The notes under the pieces are model-generated. The model saw nothing but the letters and a program-made list of their open reading frames with translations, was not told the DNA's origin and searched no databases. From positions 25,195 to 38,452 of the forward strand of contig DBWJ01000025.1 of the NCBI GenBank assembly GCA_002308955.1: a stretch of 13,258 nucleotides of DNA. Direction: 5' to 3'. The translations under genes and the position numbers were made by a program. Within the stretch, counting starts at the first letter, position 1. The number at the start of each line of letters is the position of its first letter. Of the stretch, positions 5,535 to 12,358 are shown piece after piece. This DNA is from Lachnoclostridium sp. UBA1241 (GTDB taxonomy: Bacteria > Bacillota > Clostridia > Lachnospirales > Lachnospiraceae).

Positions 5535-6881
5535 TTACTGAATCTTAAGCATCGGCGGCAGGTCGGGCTGAATATTCTCTGGGTCGTCATACTCGAAGAC
5601 GGCCATAACCGTCCCGTTCTCGGATACCGAAATGTCGGTGTAATAGTAGAGCGGATTCTCCTCGTTGGACTCACTAAGCGTCAGCTCGCCCCCGGCCAGC
5701 CGGTAGGCCCGGTTCGGCACCTTGGTGCCCTCGCGGAAGCCCTTCATCAGGTCGTAATAGAGGGCGTCGCTGCCTTTGGCCGCGCGGAAACACTCACCGG
5801 ACTGATTGATGCACCCGTTCTTCAAGTCTGCAAGAAAGCTCGTGCAGCTGAAATTCTCGTAATAGAGATGTCCGTCCTCCGTCAGGAAGAACCGGGCGAC
5901 GGGCTGGATCATCTCGTTCAAAACGTCCTCATCGGTAAGACCTTCCTCCACGCCTTCGAGGTACAGGGCGGTGATATCATTTTCCGCTATTTTCCTGTAG
6001 CTTTCGTCATACTGCTCGACGATGATCCGGCTGCTGCCGTTCACCTCACGAAGGCAGAGAATATAGGCATTCTTGCCGTCGTGATATACCTGCAGTAACG
6101 GCCGGCTCTCTTCCTGATAGCAGATCACCTGACGGAAGCTCTCGTCCTTCGGGTCGTAAAGCCAGACCGAATCGGTGGCCGCTTCGTTCAGATCATGATT
6201 TCCAATCAGCAGCTTATCCCCCGCGCGGGAAAGCATGGCGTAAGGGAATCCGTCCGGGCAGACATCCCGCTCGGTAAGTCCCTTCTCCGGGTCGATTTCC
6301 AGGAGAATCAAAGGAAACGACTCCTCGTCGGTCAGCTCACCCTTCCGGATCAGCGTGTAGATCTTTCCGCCGAGCTCCACCCGGTTATAATTCGTTTCGT
6401 AGCTTTCATCCACGACGACTCCGAGAAGCTTATCCTCGCCGGTGTCGGGATTCAGAATATGATACTCCGAGTCCCGGATGAATTCTCCCTTTTCCATATA
6501 TTTCGCGTACAAAATGCCGGCATTCGTTATGGACGCCGCGCGCATATCGGTGACTTCCGCGACCTTCTTTCCGTCCTTCCAAATCTCCGAAACAACCGGA
6601 TCGTCTATGATTCCCGGAAGGATGACGCCGGTCATTGTGTCATTTTCCGTCGGTATCTTCTCCGTCTGATCTCCCGGGTTCTCCGGATCCTTCTCCGTCT
6701 GCGCCCCCGGCTTGTCGGAATCCTTCGTCCCGGGCTTTTCGGGATCCTGCGTCCCGGGCTTTTCGGCTTCCGTTCCTTTCGGCGCGGGGCTTACCCTCAC
6801 GCCCTGATCCGTTTTCCCTTCGTTTTTGCATGCGGTAAGAAACACTGCCGCAAGCAGCATTAATAATATGATTCGTTTCAT
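5535..6881 (-). CDS. Putative lipoprotein, third gene of ECF sigma operon
   Basis: This 448-aa protein has a clear lipoprotein signal: MKRII, a hydrophobic stretch, and lipobox LTAC with C18. Residues about 20-82 are a low-complexity linker of KPGTxDxx octads rich in Lys, Pro, Glu and Asp. The rest (about 85-448) is an exported domain with recurrent short hydrophobic strands ending in GxxxLLIGNHD or SVWLYDPK-type segments, suggestive of a beta-propeller-like fold. I recognise no catalytic motif and no named family. ATG 6881 is preceded by AAGGAGG. The gene starts 38 bases after the anti-sigma gene stop, so it is probably cotranscribed with it and could be a target or sensor of the ECF system, tethered to the outer face of the membrane. 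Function unknown. Confidence 0.75.
   Translation of the reverse strand: MKRIILLMLLAAVFLTACKNEGKTDQGVRVSPAPKGTEAEKPGTQDPEKPGTKDSDKPGAQTEKDPENPGDQTEKIPTENDTMTGVILPGIIDDPVVSEIWKDGKKVAEVTDMRAASITNAGILYAKYMEKGEFIRDSEYHILNPDTGEDKLLGVVVDESYETNYNRVELGGKIYTLIRKGELTDEESFPLILLEIDPEKGLTERDVCPDGFPYAMLSRAGDKLLIGNHDLNEAATDSVWLYDPKDESFRQVICYQEESRPLLQVYHDGKNAYILCLREVNGSSRIIVEQYDESYRKIAENDITALYLEGVEEGLTDEDVLNEMIQPVARFFLTEDGHLYYENFSCTSFLADLKNGCINQSGECFRAAKGSDALYYDLMKGFREGTKVPNRAYRLAGGELTLSESNEENPLYYYTDISVSENGTVMAVFEYDDPENIQPDLPPMLKIQ
6657..6761 (-). repeat. In-frame 24-bp repeats encoding KPG linker
   Basis: CGTCCCGGGCTTTTCGG (plus strand) occurs at 6726-6742 and 6750-6766, 24 bp apart. A diverged third unit lies at lower coordinates. 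The period equals eight codons, encoding KPGTQDPE, KPGTKDSD, KPGAQTEK. It is a minisatellite inside the lipoprotein gene, so copy number may vary between strains. Confidence 0.75.
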
Positions 6882-6919
6882 CGAATAATCCTCCTTATTG
6901 GAATTCTCCCCTCACACAA

Positions 6920-7525
6920 TCAGTGAATCCCTGCCTTGATTTCTTCCATCTCTTCCTGCGTTGCGCCGTCTGAATTGACGAGCCGGTAGATGCAATCGCC
7001 CTGCTGCCATTCCTCCACCGAAACCCCGGCAACATAGCTCACTGCCACATAGCGCATCGTGTCGCCCTCCGGCCGGAAGAGGTACAGCATATAACGGTGT
7101 TCTCCTGCGGCAAATGCCACATAGTACCCGTCATAGTTCCGTAAAAACTCCACTTCCGTCACATACGCGGGAAGCTCCGGGTCCTCCCCCGTTTCCTCCG
7201 AAAACACAGCCTTCGAATAGCTGACCACCTGCTTTTCATCCGTTCCGGCGGCAATCACGGAGCCGTCCGGCTCATTTGATTTTGCGGACTTTTTTGTGAG
7301 CTTATCCTTAAAGACCATTGCTCCTACAATCACGACCACCGCTGCCGCCACGGCCGGAAGAAGCTTATAAAGAAGCATCCGGCTGGACTTTCTCTGTTCG
7401 GTTTTCGTGGCATTTGCCGCTTCCGCCTTGCGGCGGATATTCTGAAGCATCCTTTCCTTAGCGCCTTCTGCCGGCTCGATCCGGTCAAGCGCCTCGCGGA
7501 TGCCGTTTTCATTATTCTCCGACAT
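6920..7525 (-). CDS. Probable anti-sigma factor / single-pass membrane protein
   Basis: This 201-aa protein has a cytosolic N-terminus containing REALDRIEPAEGAKERMLQN (about 10-29), a pattern common in membrane proteins encoded after clostridial ECF sigma genes. A transmembrane helix spans about 52-72, and an extracytoplasmic domain of about 125 residues follows. ATG 7525 was chosen because AGGGGG lies about 8 bases upstream. A GTG at 7534 would place the start against that Shine-Dalgarno. The gene overlaps the 3' end of the sigma gene by 14 bp, implying translational coupling and matched amounts of both proteins. The role as anti-sigma is inferred from position and topology. No zinc-binding ZAS motif (HxxxCxxC) is present. 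Confidence 0.7.
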   Translation of the reverse strand: MSENNENGIREALDRIEPAEGAKERMLQNIRRKAEAANATKTEQRKSSRMLLYKLLPAVAAAVVVIVGAMVFKDKLTKKSAKSNEPDGSVIAAGTDEKQVVSYSKAVFSEETGEDPELPAYVTEVEFLRNYDGYYVAFAAGEHRYMLYLFRPEGDTMRYVAVSYVAGVSVEEWQQGDCIYRLVNSDGATQEEMEEIKAGIH

Positions 7526-8021
7526 CGTAAGCACCCCCTAGTTTTTCTCTGAGCAGATCCCGCGCCTCTTTGAGAAGATTCCTAATTGTCGACGGGGACC
7601 GGCCGAACTGTTTCGCGATCTCCTCCGCCTTATAGCCGCAGTAATAGTACAGGATGACCGCCGCCTTCAGTCGCTCGGGAAGGGCGATCACCGCCTCGCG
7701 GACATCGCTGTAATCCTCCTTCTCCGGCGCCGCAATGTCGGGTGCCTCCTCCGCATCCAGCGAATCCGTCAGCCTAAAAGCGCTGCTTTTCAGCTTATCC
7801 TTGCAGCGGTTGATCGCGGTAACGGCAAGCCATTTGCGCTCGTGCTCCGCGTCCTTAAAGACAGTATTGCCCGTAAGAATCTTTACGAAAACATCCTCCG
7901 TGCAGTCCTCCGCATCCGCCGCATTGCCCATATAGGAATAGCAGATCCGGTAGACATACCGCCAGTTCCTCTCATAAAGCGCCTCGAAATCCGCATCCGT
8001 ACGCAATGCTTGTTTCGACAT
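7512..8021 (-). CDS. ECF-type RNA polymerase sigma factor
   Basis: The 169-aa length and two-domain layout are typical of extracytoplasmic-function sigma-70 factors. Region 2 is at about 10-75, with YRICYSYMGNAADAEDCTED followed by VFVKIL, the segment that binds the -10 element and core polymerase. Region 4 is at about 108-163, with LPERLKAAVILYYYCGYKAE followed by EIAKQFGRSPSTIRNLLKEA, a helix-turn-helix for -35 recognition. Regions 1.1 and 3 are absent. ATG 8021 has an excellent AAGGAGGT ribosome binding site. It heads the operon with the presumed anti-sigma and lipoprotein genes. A candidate self-type promoter (8042-8076) suggests autoregulation. Signal and regulon cannot be told from the window. 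Confidence 0.92.
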   Translation of the reverse strand: MSKQALRTDADFEALYERNWRYVYRICYSYMGNAADAEDCTEDVFVKILTGNTVFKDAEHERKWLAVTAINRCKDKLKSSAFRLTDSLDAEEAPDIAAPEKEDYSDVREAVIALPERLKAAVILYYYCGYKAEEIAKQFGRSPSTIRNLLKEARDLLREKLGGAYDVGE

Positions 8022-8041
8022 ACGCTGACCTCCTTCTGCTT

Positions 8042-8076
8042 ATATAACGATCCAGCTTACAAAAACGTCGGACGAA
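8042..8076 (-). promoter_or_regulatory. Candidate ECF (autoregulated) promoter of the sigma operon
   Basis: On the minus strand TTCGTCCGACG (8076-8066) lies exactly 16 bases upstream of CGTTATAT (8049-8042). Bipartite boxes with a 16-base spacer and a CGT-starting -10 are typical of ECF promoters. No convincing sigma-A -35 pairs with this -10. The leader would be about 17 nt, ending at the AAGGAGGT site. Confidence 0.45.
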
Positions 8077-8113
8077 TTTTCTTACGCTTACGCCTATCAA
8101 ACCGTCGGACGAA
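8066..8113. repeat. Direct repeat CGTCGGACGAA upstream of the sigma gene
   Basis: The 11-mer CGTCGGACGAA occurs at 8066-8076 and 8103-8113 (37-bp period). The first copy sits at the -35 position of the candidate ECF promoter. The second abuts the terminator of the neighbouring metallo-beta-lactamase gene. It could be a second recognition or operator site, or a vestige of a duplicated promoter. Confidence 0.6.
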
Positions 8114-8141
8114 AAATGCCACGGTTTTGCCCGTGGCATTT
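8112..8141 (-). terminator. Rho-independent terminator of the MBL-fold gene
   Basis: An 11-bp stem, AAATGCCACGG (8114-8124) with CCGTGGCATTT (8131-8141) and a 6-nt loop, is followed by T on the minus strand through 8112, giving a run of five T counting the stem end. It lies just past the MBL stop at 8151. Confidence 0.88.
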
Positions 8142-8150
8142 GCTGTCAGT

Positions 8151-9764
8151 TTAGCGGTCCCATTTGTTGCTGAGCGCGTCAATCTGGTCGGCGAATTTGC
8201 CGAGATCCTTGTTGGCGCCGCCGCGATTATGTTCAATGACCGCCATCAGGCGGCGTCCGGCCATGAGAAGCCGTTCAAAGACGCTGTTCGCCTTCGCGGT
8301 TGCCTGCTTCGCCGTCCGCTCGGGCGCACGTCTTGTAACGCCCGGATCCTCGCAGCGCACATGGCTTCCGAGTTCGTAGATGCCACCCGAATACGGCGCC
8401 TCGGCATCCCAGCCGAACACCTCCCGTATCGTCTGCGCGAACAGGTCGGTTACCTCGTCCGCGCCGTGGTTAACGAATACCTTAATCGGCGGATTGTCCT
8501 TAAGCGCGGACAGCCAGCTAAGAAGAAGCGGCTCGTCCGAATGTCCGCTGATGCCGTCCATCTGCATGATGTGCGCCTGCACGGAAATTTCCTCGCCGAA
8601 CAGTTTGACCGAATCGACACCGGCAAGAAGCGCGTTGCCGAGCGTCCCCTCCGCCTGGTAGCCGACGAACAGAATCGTGCATTCCTCGCGCCACAGGTTA
8701 TGCTTCAAATGGTGACGGATACGGCCGGCTTCGCACATGCCGCTCGCCGAAAGAATAATCTTCGGCGTCGGGTCGGCGTTGATAAACTTCGAATCCTCAC
8801 TCGTGATCGACGTCCGAAGCCCCGGGAAGCGAAGCGGATTGATGCCCTCTTTAATGAGTGCCGCCGTCTCCTCGTCACAGTACGACAGAATGTCCGTACC
8901 GTAGATGTTGGTCGCCTCAACCGCCAGCGGGCTGTCGACCCAAACCGGGAAATTCCCATGCCCGGTCACCATGTTTTTATCCTTAATCTCTCTGATCAGA
9001 TACAGAAGTTCCTGCGTTCTGCCTACGGCAAATGCCGGAATCACGACATTGCCCCCGCGGTCGAAGGTTTCCTGAATAATCGAAGCAAGCTGCGTGAAAT
9101 AATCCTTCCTCTCCGGATGCTTTCGCCCGCCGTAGGTCGACTCGATCACCAGATAGTCGGTCGGCGTCGGCAACTCGTAATTTCGAAGAAGCGGCCGGTC
9201 CACGTTACCGAGATCGCCGGAAAATGTAATCTTTCTCGTTTCGGCGCCCTCTTTAATTGTCACTTCGATGCTCGCGGAGCCGAGAAGGTGGCCGGCATCC
9301 CGAAAACAGATGGTAACGCCCGGCAGAATCTCCCGCTCGGTATCGTATTCGGTTTCATTAAGAAGCTCGATGGCCGCGTTCGCGTCGTTCGTCGTGTATA
9401 TGGGCTCCACGGTGTCGGTTCCCGCACGCTTGCTCTTCCGGTTCTTCCATTCCGCCTCCTGCTCCTGAATGTGCGCGGAGTCAAGAAGCATGATTTGGCA
9501 GAGCCGTTTCGTCGCGACCGTCGAATAAATCGGGCCCTTGAAGCCGTTCTTTACAAGAACCGGAAGCTTTCCGGAATGGTCGATGTGGGCGTGCGTCAGC
9601 AGGACGCAGTCGATTTCGCCCGGCGAGAGCGGAAAGTCAACATTGTCGTATATATTGTTGCCCTGCTCCAAACCGTAATCCACCAGAATATTATAGCGGT
9701 CCGTCATTAAAAGGGTCGCAGACCCCGTAACTTCATGCGCCGCACCGAGAAATTCAATCTTCAA
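8151..9764 (-). CDS. MBL-fold beta-CASP RNase-like hydrolase (CPSF73/RMMBL type)
   Basis: The 537-aa protein shows the metallo-beta-lactamase fold, with a beta-CASP insert and an RMMBL segment. Zinc ligands are visible: HAHIDH (58-63), H159 in DAGHLLGS and D184 in SGDLG. The beta-CASP acidic motif ESTYGGR (E208), the ASGMCEAGRIRHHL segment (340-353), and SGHSD (H408) near the RMMBL region complete the signature. Such enzymes act on RNA in the cytosol as nucleases; the substrate here is unknown. It differs from RNase J, which has a distinct C-terminal domain. The C-terminal 70 residues are a poorly conserved basic tail. The start is TTG at 9764, supported by GGGAGG 8 bases upstream and by alignment of MKIEFLGAAHEVTGS with family N-termini. 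It is monocistronic, with its own promoter and terminator. Confidence 0.92.
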   Translation of the reverse strand: MKIEFLGAAHEVTGSATLLMTDRYNILVDYGLEQGNNIYDNVDFPLSPGEIDCVLLTHAHIDHSGKLPVLVKNGFKGPIYSTVATKRLCQIMLLDSAHIQEQEAEWKNRKSKRAGTDTVEPIYTTNDANAAIELLNETEYDTEREILPGVTICFRDAGHLLGSASIEVTIKEGAETRKITFSGDLGNVDRPLLRNYELPTPTDYLVIESTYGGRKHPERKDYFTQLASIIQETFDRGGNVVIPAFAVGRTQELLYLIREIKDKNMVTGHGNFPVWVDSPLAVEATNIYGTDILSYCDEETAALIKEGINPLRFPGLRTSITSEDSKFINADPTPKIILSASGMCEAGRIRHHLKHNLWREECTILFVGYQAEGTLGNALLAGVDSVKLFGEEISVQAHIMQMDGISGHSDEPLLLSWLSALKDNPPIKVFVNHGADEVTDLFAQTIREVFGWDAEAPYSGGIYELGSHVRCEDPGVTRRAPERTAKQATAKANSVFERLLMAGRRLMAVIEHNRGGANKDLGKFADQIDALSNKWDR

Positions 9765-9796
9765 AGCAAAAACCTCCCGTTTTCCTTCTTCCTTTC

Positions 9797-9825
9797 ATTA
9801 TAGCCCCACTGGCACAAAAAGGCAA
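9797..9825 (-). promoter_or_regulatory. Sigma-A promoter of the MBL-fold gene
   Basis: TTGCCT (9825-9820) and a perfect TATAAT (9802-9797) are separated by exactly 17 bases on the minus strand, about 33 bp upstream of the TTG start. This is the clearest housekeeping promoter in the window. Confidence 0.82.
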
Positions 9826-9832
9826 GGAAAGA

Positions 9833-9864
9833 GAAAAAGAGCCTCATGAAAAAGGCTCTTTTTC
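9833..9864 (-). terminator. Terminator of the PAP2-AAA-YbjN operon
   Basis: An 11-bp stem, GAAAAAGAGCC (9833-9843) with GGCTCTTTTTC (9854-9864) and a 10-nt loop, has A-runs on one side and T-runs on the other, so it could work in both directions. It lies 37 bp past the YbjN-like stop and just upstream of the MBL promoter. Confidence 0.85.
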
Positions 9865-9901
9865 AGAAAATCATTCATCCGTAAAATGTAACACCCCGCC
9901 G

Positions 9902-10342
9902 TTACTCTTCGCCGCGGGACAGCCGGAAGATGGCTTCGGTATGTTTCGTGACGGTTTCGTATACGATATCCTTCATCAACCGGATTGTCTGTTTGGAAAT
10001 CAGGGATTCCTGATACATGATCTCGGTCCGGAACACCACCAGCCCGTTGTCCGGGTTGAAATCGAAGGTTCCGACATACAGGTTATCGAATATAAGCTTC
10101 GAAAGCCTCTTTGCGAACCACTCCGCCCTGTCCTTCGGAACGCGGAACGGCAGCTCCGAGAAGAAGGATATGGTTTTATTAGCAGCCCGCACCGCAATAC
10201 GGTACTGTACCGGAAACGGATTCGCGGCAAGCGAAAACTCGATGACCCGCTTGGCGTCGTTTTGCTCATAGCGAAGCCCCGCCTCCTTGATAGCAGCGCA
10301 GACGGTTTCGAACATTTTTGTCACATTTTCCTCAGTTGCCAT
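9902..10342 (-). CDS. YbjN-like domain protein
   Basis: This small soluble 146-aa protein has the layout of the YbjN family (type III secretion chaperone-like fold). There is an N-terminal helix (1-20) and a strand-rich middle with IEFSLAANPFPVQYRIAVRA and SFFSELPFRVPKDRAEWFAK. The typical SKLIFDNLYVGTFDFNPDNG stretch (81-100) follows, then VVFRTEI, and a C-terminal helix ends the protein. YbjN members are often linked to stress or act as chaperone-like regulators, but their biochemistry is poorly defined. ATG 10342 has AGGAGG 5 bases upstream and lies 15 bases after the AAA+ gene stop, so it is the last gene of that operon. A role as partner or adaptor of the AAA+ ATPase is inferred only from this context. 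Confidence 0.75.
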   Translation of the reverse strand: MATEENVTKMFETVCAAIKEAGLRYEQNDAKRVIEFSLAANPFPVQYRIAVRAANKTISFFSELPFRVPKDRAEWFAKRLSKLIFDNLYVGTFDFNPDNGLVVFRTEIMYQESLISKQTIRLMKDIVYETVTKHTEAIFRLSRGEE

Positions 10343-10357
10343 AAGTTCCTCCTTCCC

Positions 10358-12355
10358 TTAGAAACCAATGCTCTTACGGATCATCAGTTTCTCCGAGAAC
10401 TCACGGTCTGCGGCCGCGGTATTGAAGTCCTCGCCCTTCAGGCAGATTTCCGAACCGCCGGACATCTGCATGCGGACGGCCGCCTTGGACCAGGTCCGCT
10501 CGTAAAGGTTTCTTACGAAACGCGCGTTAGAGAAATCAAGCGAATCCATGTACCGCTGGTCGAGGTTGTCGAAATACTCCTTCGCAGCCTTCTCGAGCGA
10601 CTCCTCGTACGTAAAATGCTTCTTCACGAGGTGCAGGAAAATCTGCAGCAGCTGCTCTCTCGTGTAACTCTTGAACTCAAGCATAAAGGGCATACGGCTT
10701 CGAAGGCCGACGTTTCCTTCCATCAGCTTGTCCATGTCGTCCTTGTATCCGGCCATGATGACAACCATGTCGTTCCGGTGGTTTTCCATCTCGGAAACAA
10801 GCGTCGTCAGCGCCTCGCGGCCGTAATCGTTGCCGCGCTCGTCCCCGCCGTACAGGGCATATGCCTCGTCAATGAAGAGAACCGAACCGTAAGCGTCACG
10901 GCAGATTGCAGCAGTCTTCGGCGCCGTCTGGCCGATGTACTCGCCGCACAGATCTCTTGCGGTATGCTCAAAGAAATACCCGTTTCGAAGAATTCCTTCC
11001 TCGGCGAAGATGCGTCCCACCAGTCTCGCAACTGTCGTTTTGCCGGTTCCCGGCGCGCCGACAAATCGCATGTGCAGGCAGGGTTTGTCCATATTATCGT
11101 TGGCCATCGCAAGCTTTACCTGCGACACGATTTCCGTAAGACGTTCCTTGATTTCCTCCATTCCGATCATCTCGGACAGCTCGTCAAAGCCTTTTTTCTT
11201 CGTCTCATCGTAGTTCGCGGAAAGCGCTCCGATATCGGAACTGCAGATGACCGTTACCGGCGTTTCGGCGCCTTCGCTGTCATCGATCAGCTTCGCGTCC
11301 GCCTTGTGCTTCAGCCACAGAATCTCACAAACCAGCTTCTTCACGGTCTGCATTCCGTAGAACCGCCCGTCGCTCTTCTCCTCGCTGATCCGCTCAAAGA
11401 AAACCTTCCGCGCCGCGTCCGAAAGCGTAAAGCCGTAAACCTTCAGCTGCTCCTGGGCGCAAAGCCACAGCTCCTCGTCGCTGATGGGCGGCACGCTGAT
11501 CACGCGGGTGAAGAGCACGTCGGAAATAATTTCCTGAATGGCACGAAGCGCCTCCGGCTCCACGAAAGGAATCCGGAACGCGAAGATATACTGCTCCTGA
11601 AGTCCGACCAGGTCAAGAAGGAACCGCTTCAGCTCATCCTGTCTGGAGCGCTCCATAAACTCGCTGATGTCAAGGCAGACAAGGCGCTTCTTCTCCTCGT
11701 CGCCCCGCAGCAGGTCGATCGCCTCGGCGGGGGTGTATTTGCCGGTCTCGGATTTCGTCACGAGCCTGAGTTCAACCGGAGTTTTACTTCCGGAAAATGT
11801 CATAAGTGACAGATCGTCAATCAGCGACGCCATAAGCCTTAGCGCCGTCGTCAGTCCCCAGCCGTCGTTAACCGAGAAGAGATAATTCTGAAACAGAAAG
11901 CTGTCGTAGGTGTGGAATTTCCGAATCTGCGGGGCAATGTCCACCATCTCCCAGCAGATCTTCTTGAATTCGTCCCAGCCGTGGAGCGCGGCTATCGCAT
12001 TTTGCACGGTGAGCGCGGGATCCTCCTCCCCCGCCTCGTTGCATTCGGTCATATAGGCGAGGCACACGTCGCCGCACTCGTATCTGCCGATACTATCCTT
12101 CATCGTAACGGTCAGGCCGTCTTGGGTCGACTCCGGATACCATGCCTTCATCAATTCCCAGACCTCGTCCGGGCTCATAACCTGTCCGTCCTCCCCGGAA
12201 ATCACGACGAGCTCGGTAAGCGATTCACGGACAATCTTACAGTCCGCGTATTTTTCAAGAATGGTTTTTTTGAGCGCGTCCACCGGAAGCACTTCGTCAT
12301 TCCGTCTTGTAAGCACCCATTCCCCGTAAAATTCAACATGTAAACACCCGGCCAT
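10358..12355 (-). CDS. CbxX/SpoVK-type AAA+ ATPase with a degenerate N-terminal AAA half
   Basis: The C-terminal module (about 388-660) of this 665-aa protein is a complete CbxX/CfqX-type AAA+ ATPase: Walker A GAPGTGKT (433-440), Walker B VLFIDE (492-497), a sensor-1 region at MAGY (534-537), arginine-finger candidates R552/R554 in GLRSR, and sensor-2 R612 in NARFVRN. Relatives include SpoVK, CbbX and the type VII secretion EccA ATPases. The N-terminal half (about 140-350) resembles a second AAA+ domain that has lost catalysis. NDGWGLTT (163-170) is in the Walker A place with Leu168 instead of Lys, and LVCLDIS (225-231) in the Walker B place has Ile instead of Glu. Residues 1-140 are unrecognised. 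ATG 12355 lies 3 bases after the PAP2 stop, with an AAGGAG ribosome binding site inside the PAP2 gene's end, so the two are tightly coupled. It probably remodels a protein partner; the target is unknown. Confidence 0.88.
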   Translation of the reverse strand: MAGCLHVEFYGEWVLTRRNDEVLPVDALKKTILEKYADCKIVRESLTELVVISGEDGQVMSPDEVWELMKAWYPESTQDGLTVTMKDSIGRYECGDVCLAYMTECNEAGEEDPALTVQNAIAALHGWDEFKKICWEMVDIAPQIRKFHTYDSFLFQNYLFSVNDGWGLTTALRLMASLIDDLSLMTFSGSKTPVELRLVTKSETGKYTPAEAIDLLRGDEEKKRLVCLDISEFMERSRQDELKRFLLDLVGLQEQYIFAFRIPFVEPEALRAIQEIISDVLFTRVISVPPISDEELWLCAQEQLKVYGFTLSDAARKVFFERISEEKSDGRFYGMQTVKKLVCEILWLKHKADAKLIDDSEGAETPVTVICSSDIGALSANYDETKKKGFDELSEMIGMEEIKERLTEIVSQVKLAMANDNMDKPCLHMRFVGAPGTGKTTVARLVGRIFAEEGILRNGYFFEHTARDLCGEYIGQTAPKTAAICRDAYGSVLFIDEAYALYGGDERGNDYGREALTTLVSEMENHRNDMVVIMAGYKDDMDKLMEGNVGLRSRMPFMLEFKSYTREQLLQIFLHLVKKHFTYEESLEKAAKEYFDNLDQRYMDSLDFSNARFVRNLYERTWSKAAVRMQMSGGSEICLKGEDFNTAAADREFSEKLMIRKSIGF

Positions 12356-12358
12356 TTT

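Noticed and set aside
7842..9710. 622-codon plus-strand open frame opposite the MBL-fold and sigma genes
   Set aside because: It is antisense to two well-supported genes, its product is Arg/Leu-rich with no recognisable motif, and it has no ribosome binding site of note. It arises from the codon bias of the real genes.
9941..11809. 622-codon plus-strand open frame opposite the AAA+ and YbjN-like genes
   Set aside because: Same reasoning: it mirrors a gene with full Walker motifs, and its protein has no family features. The equal length to the other antisense frame is coincidence.
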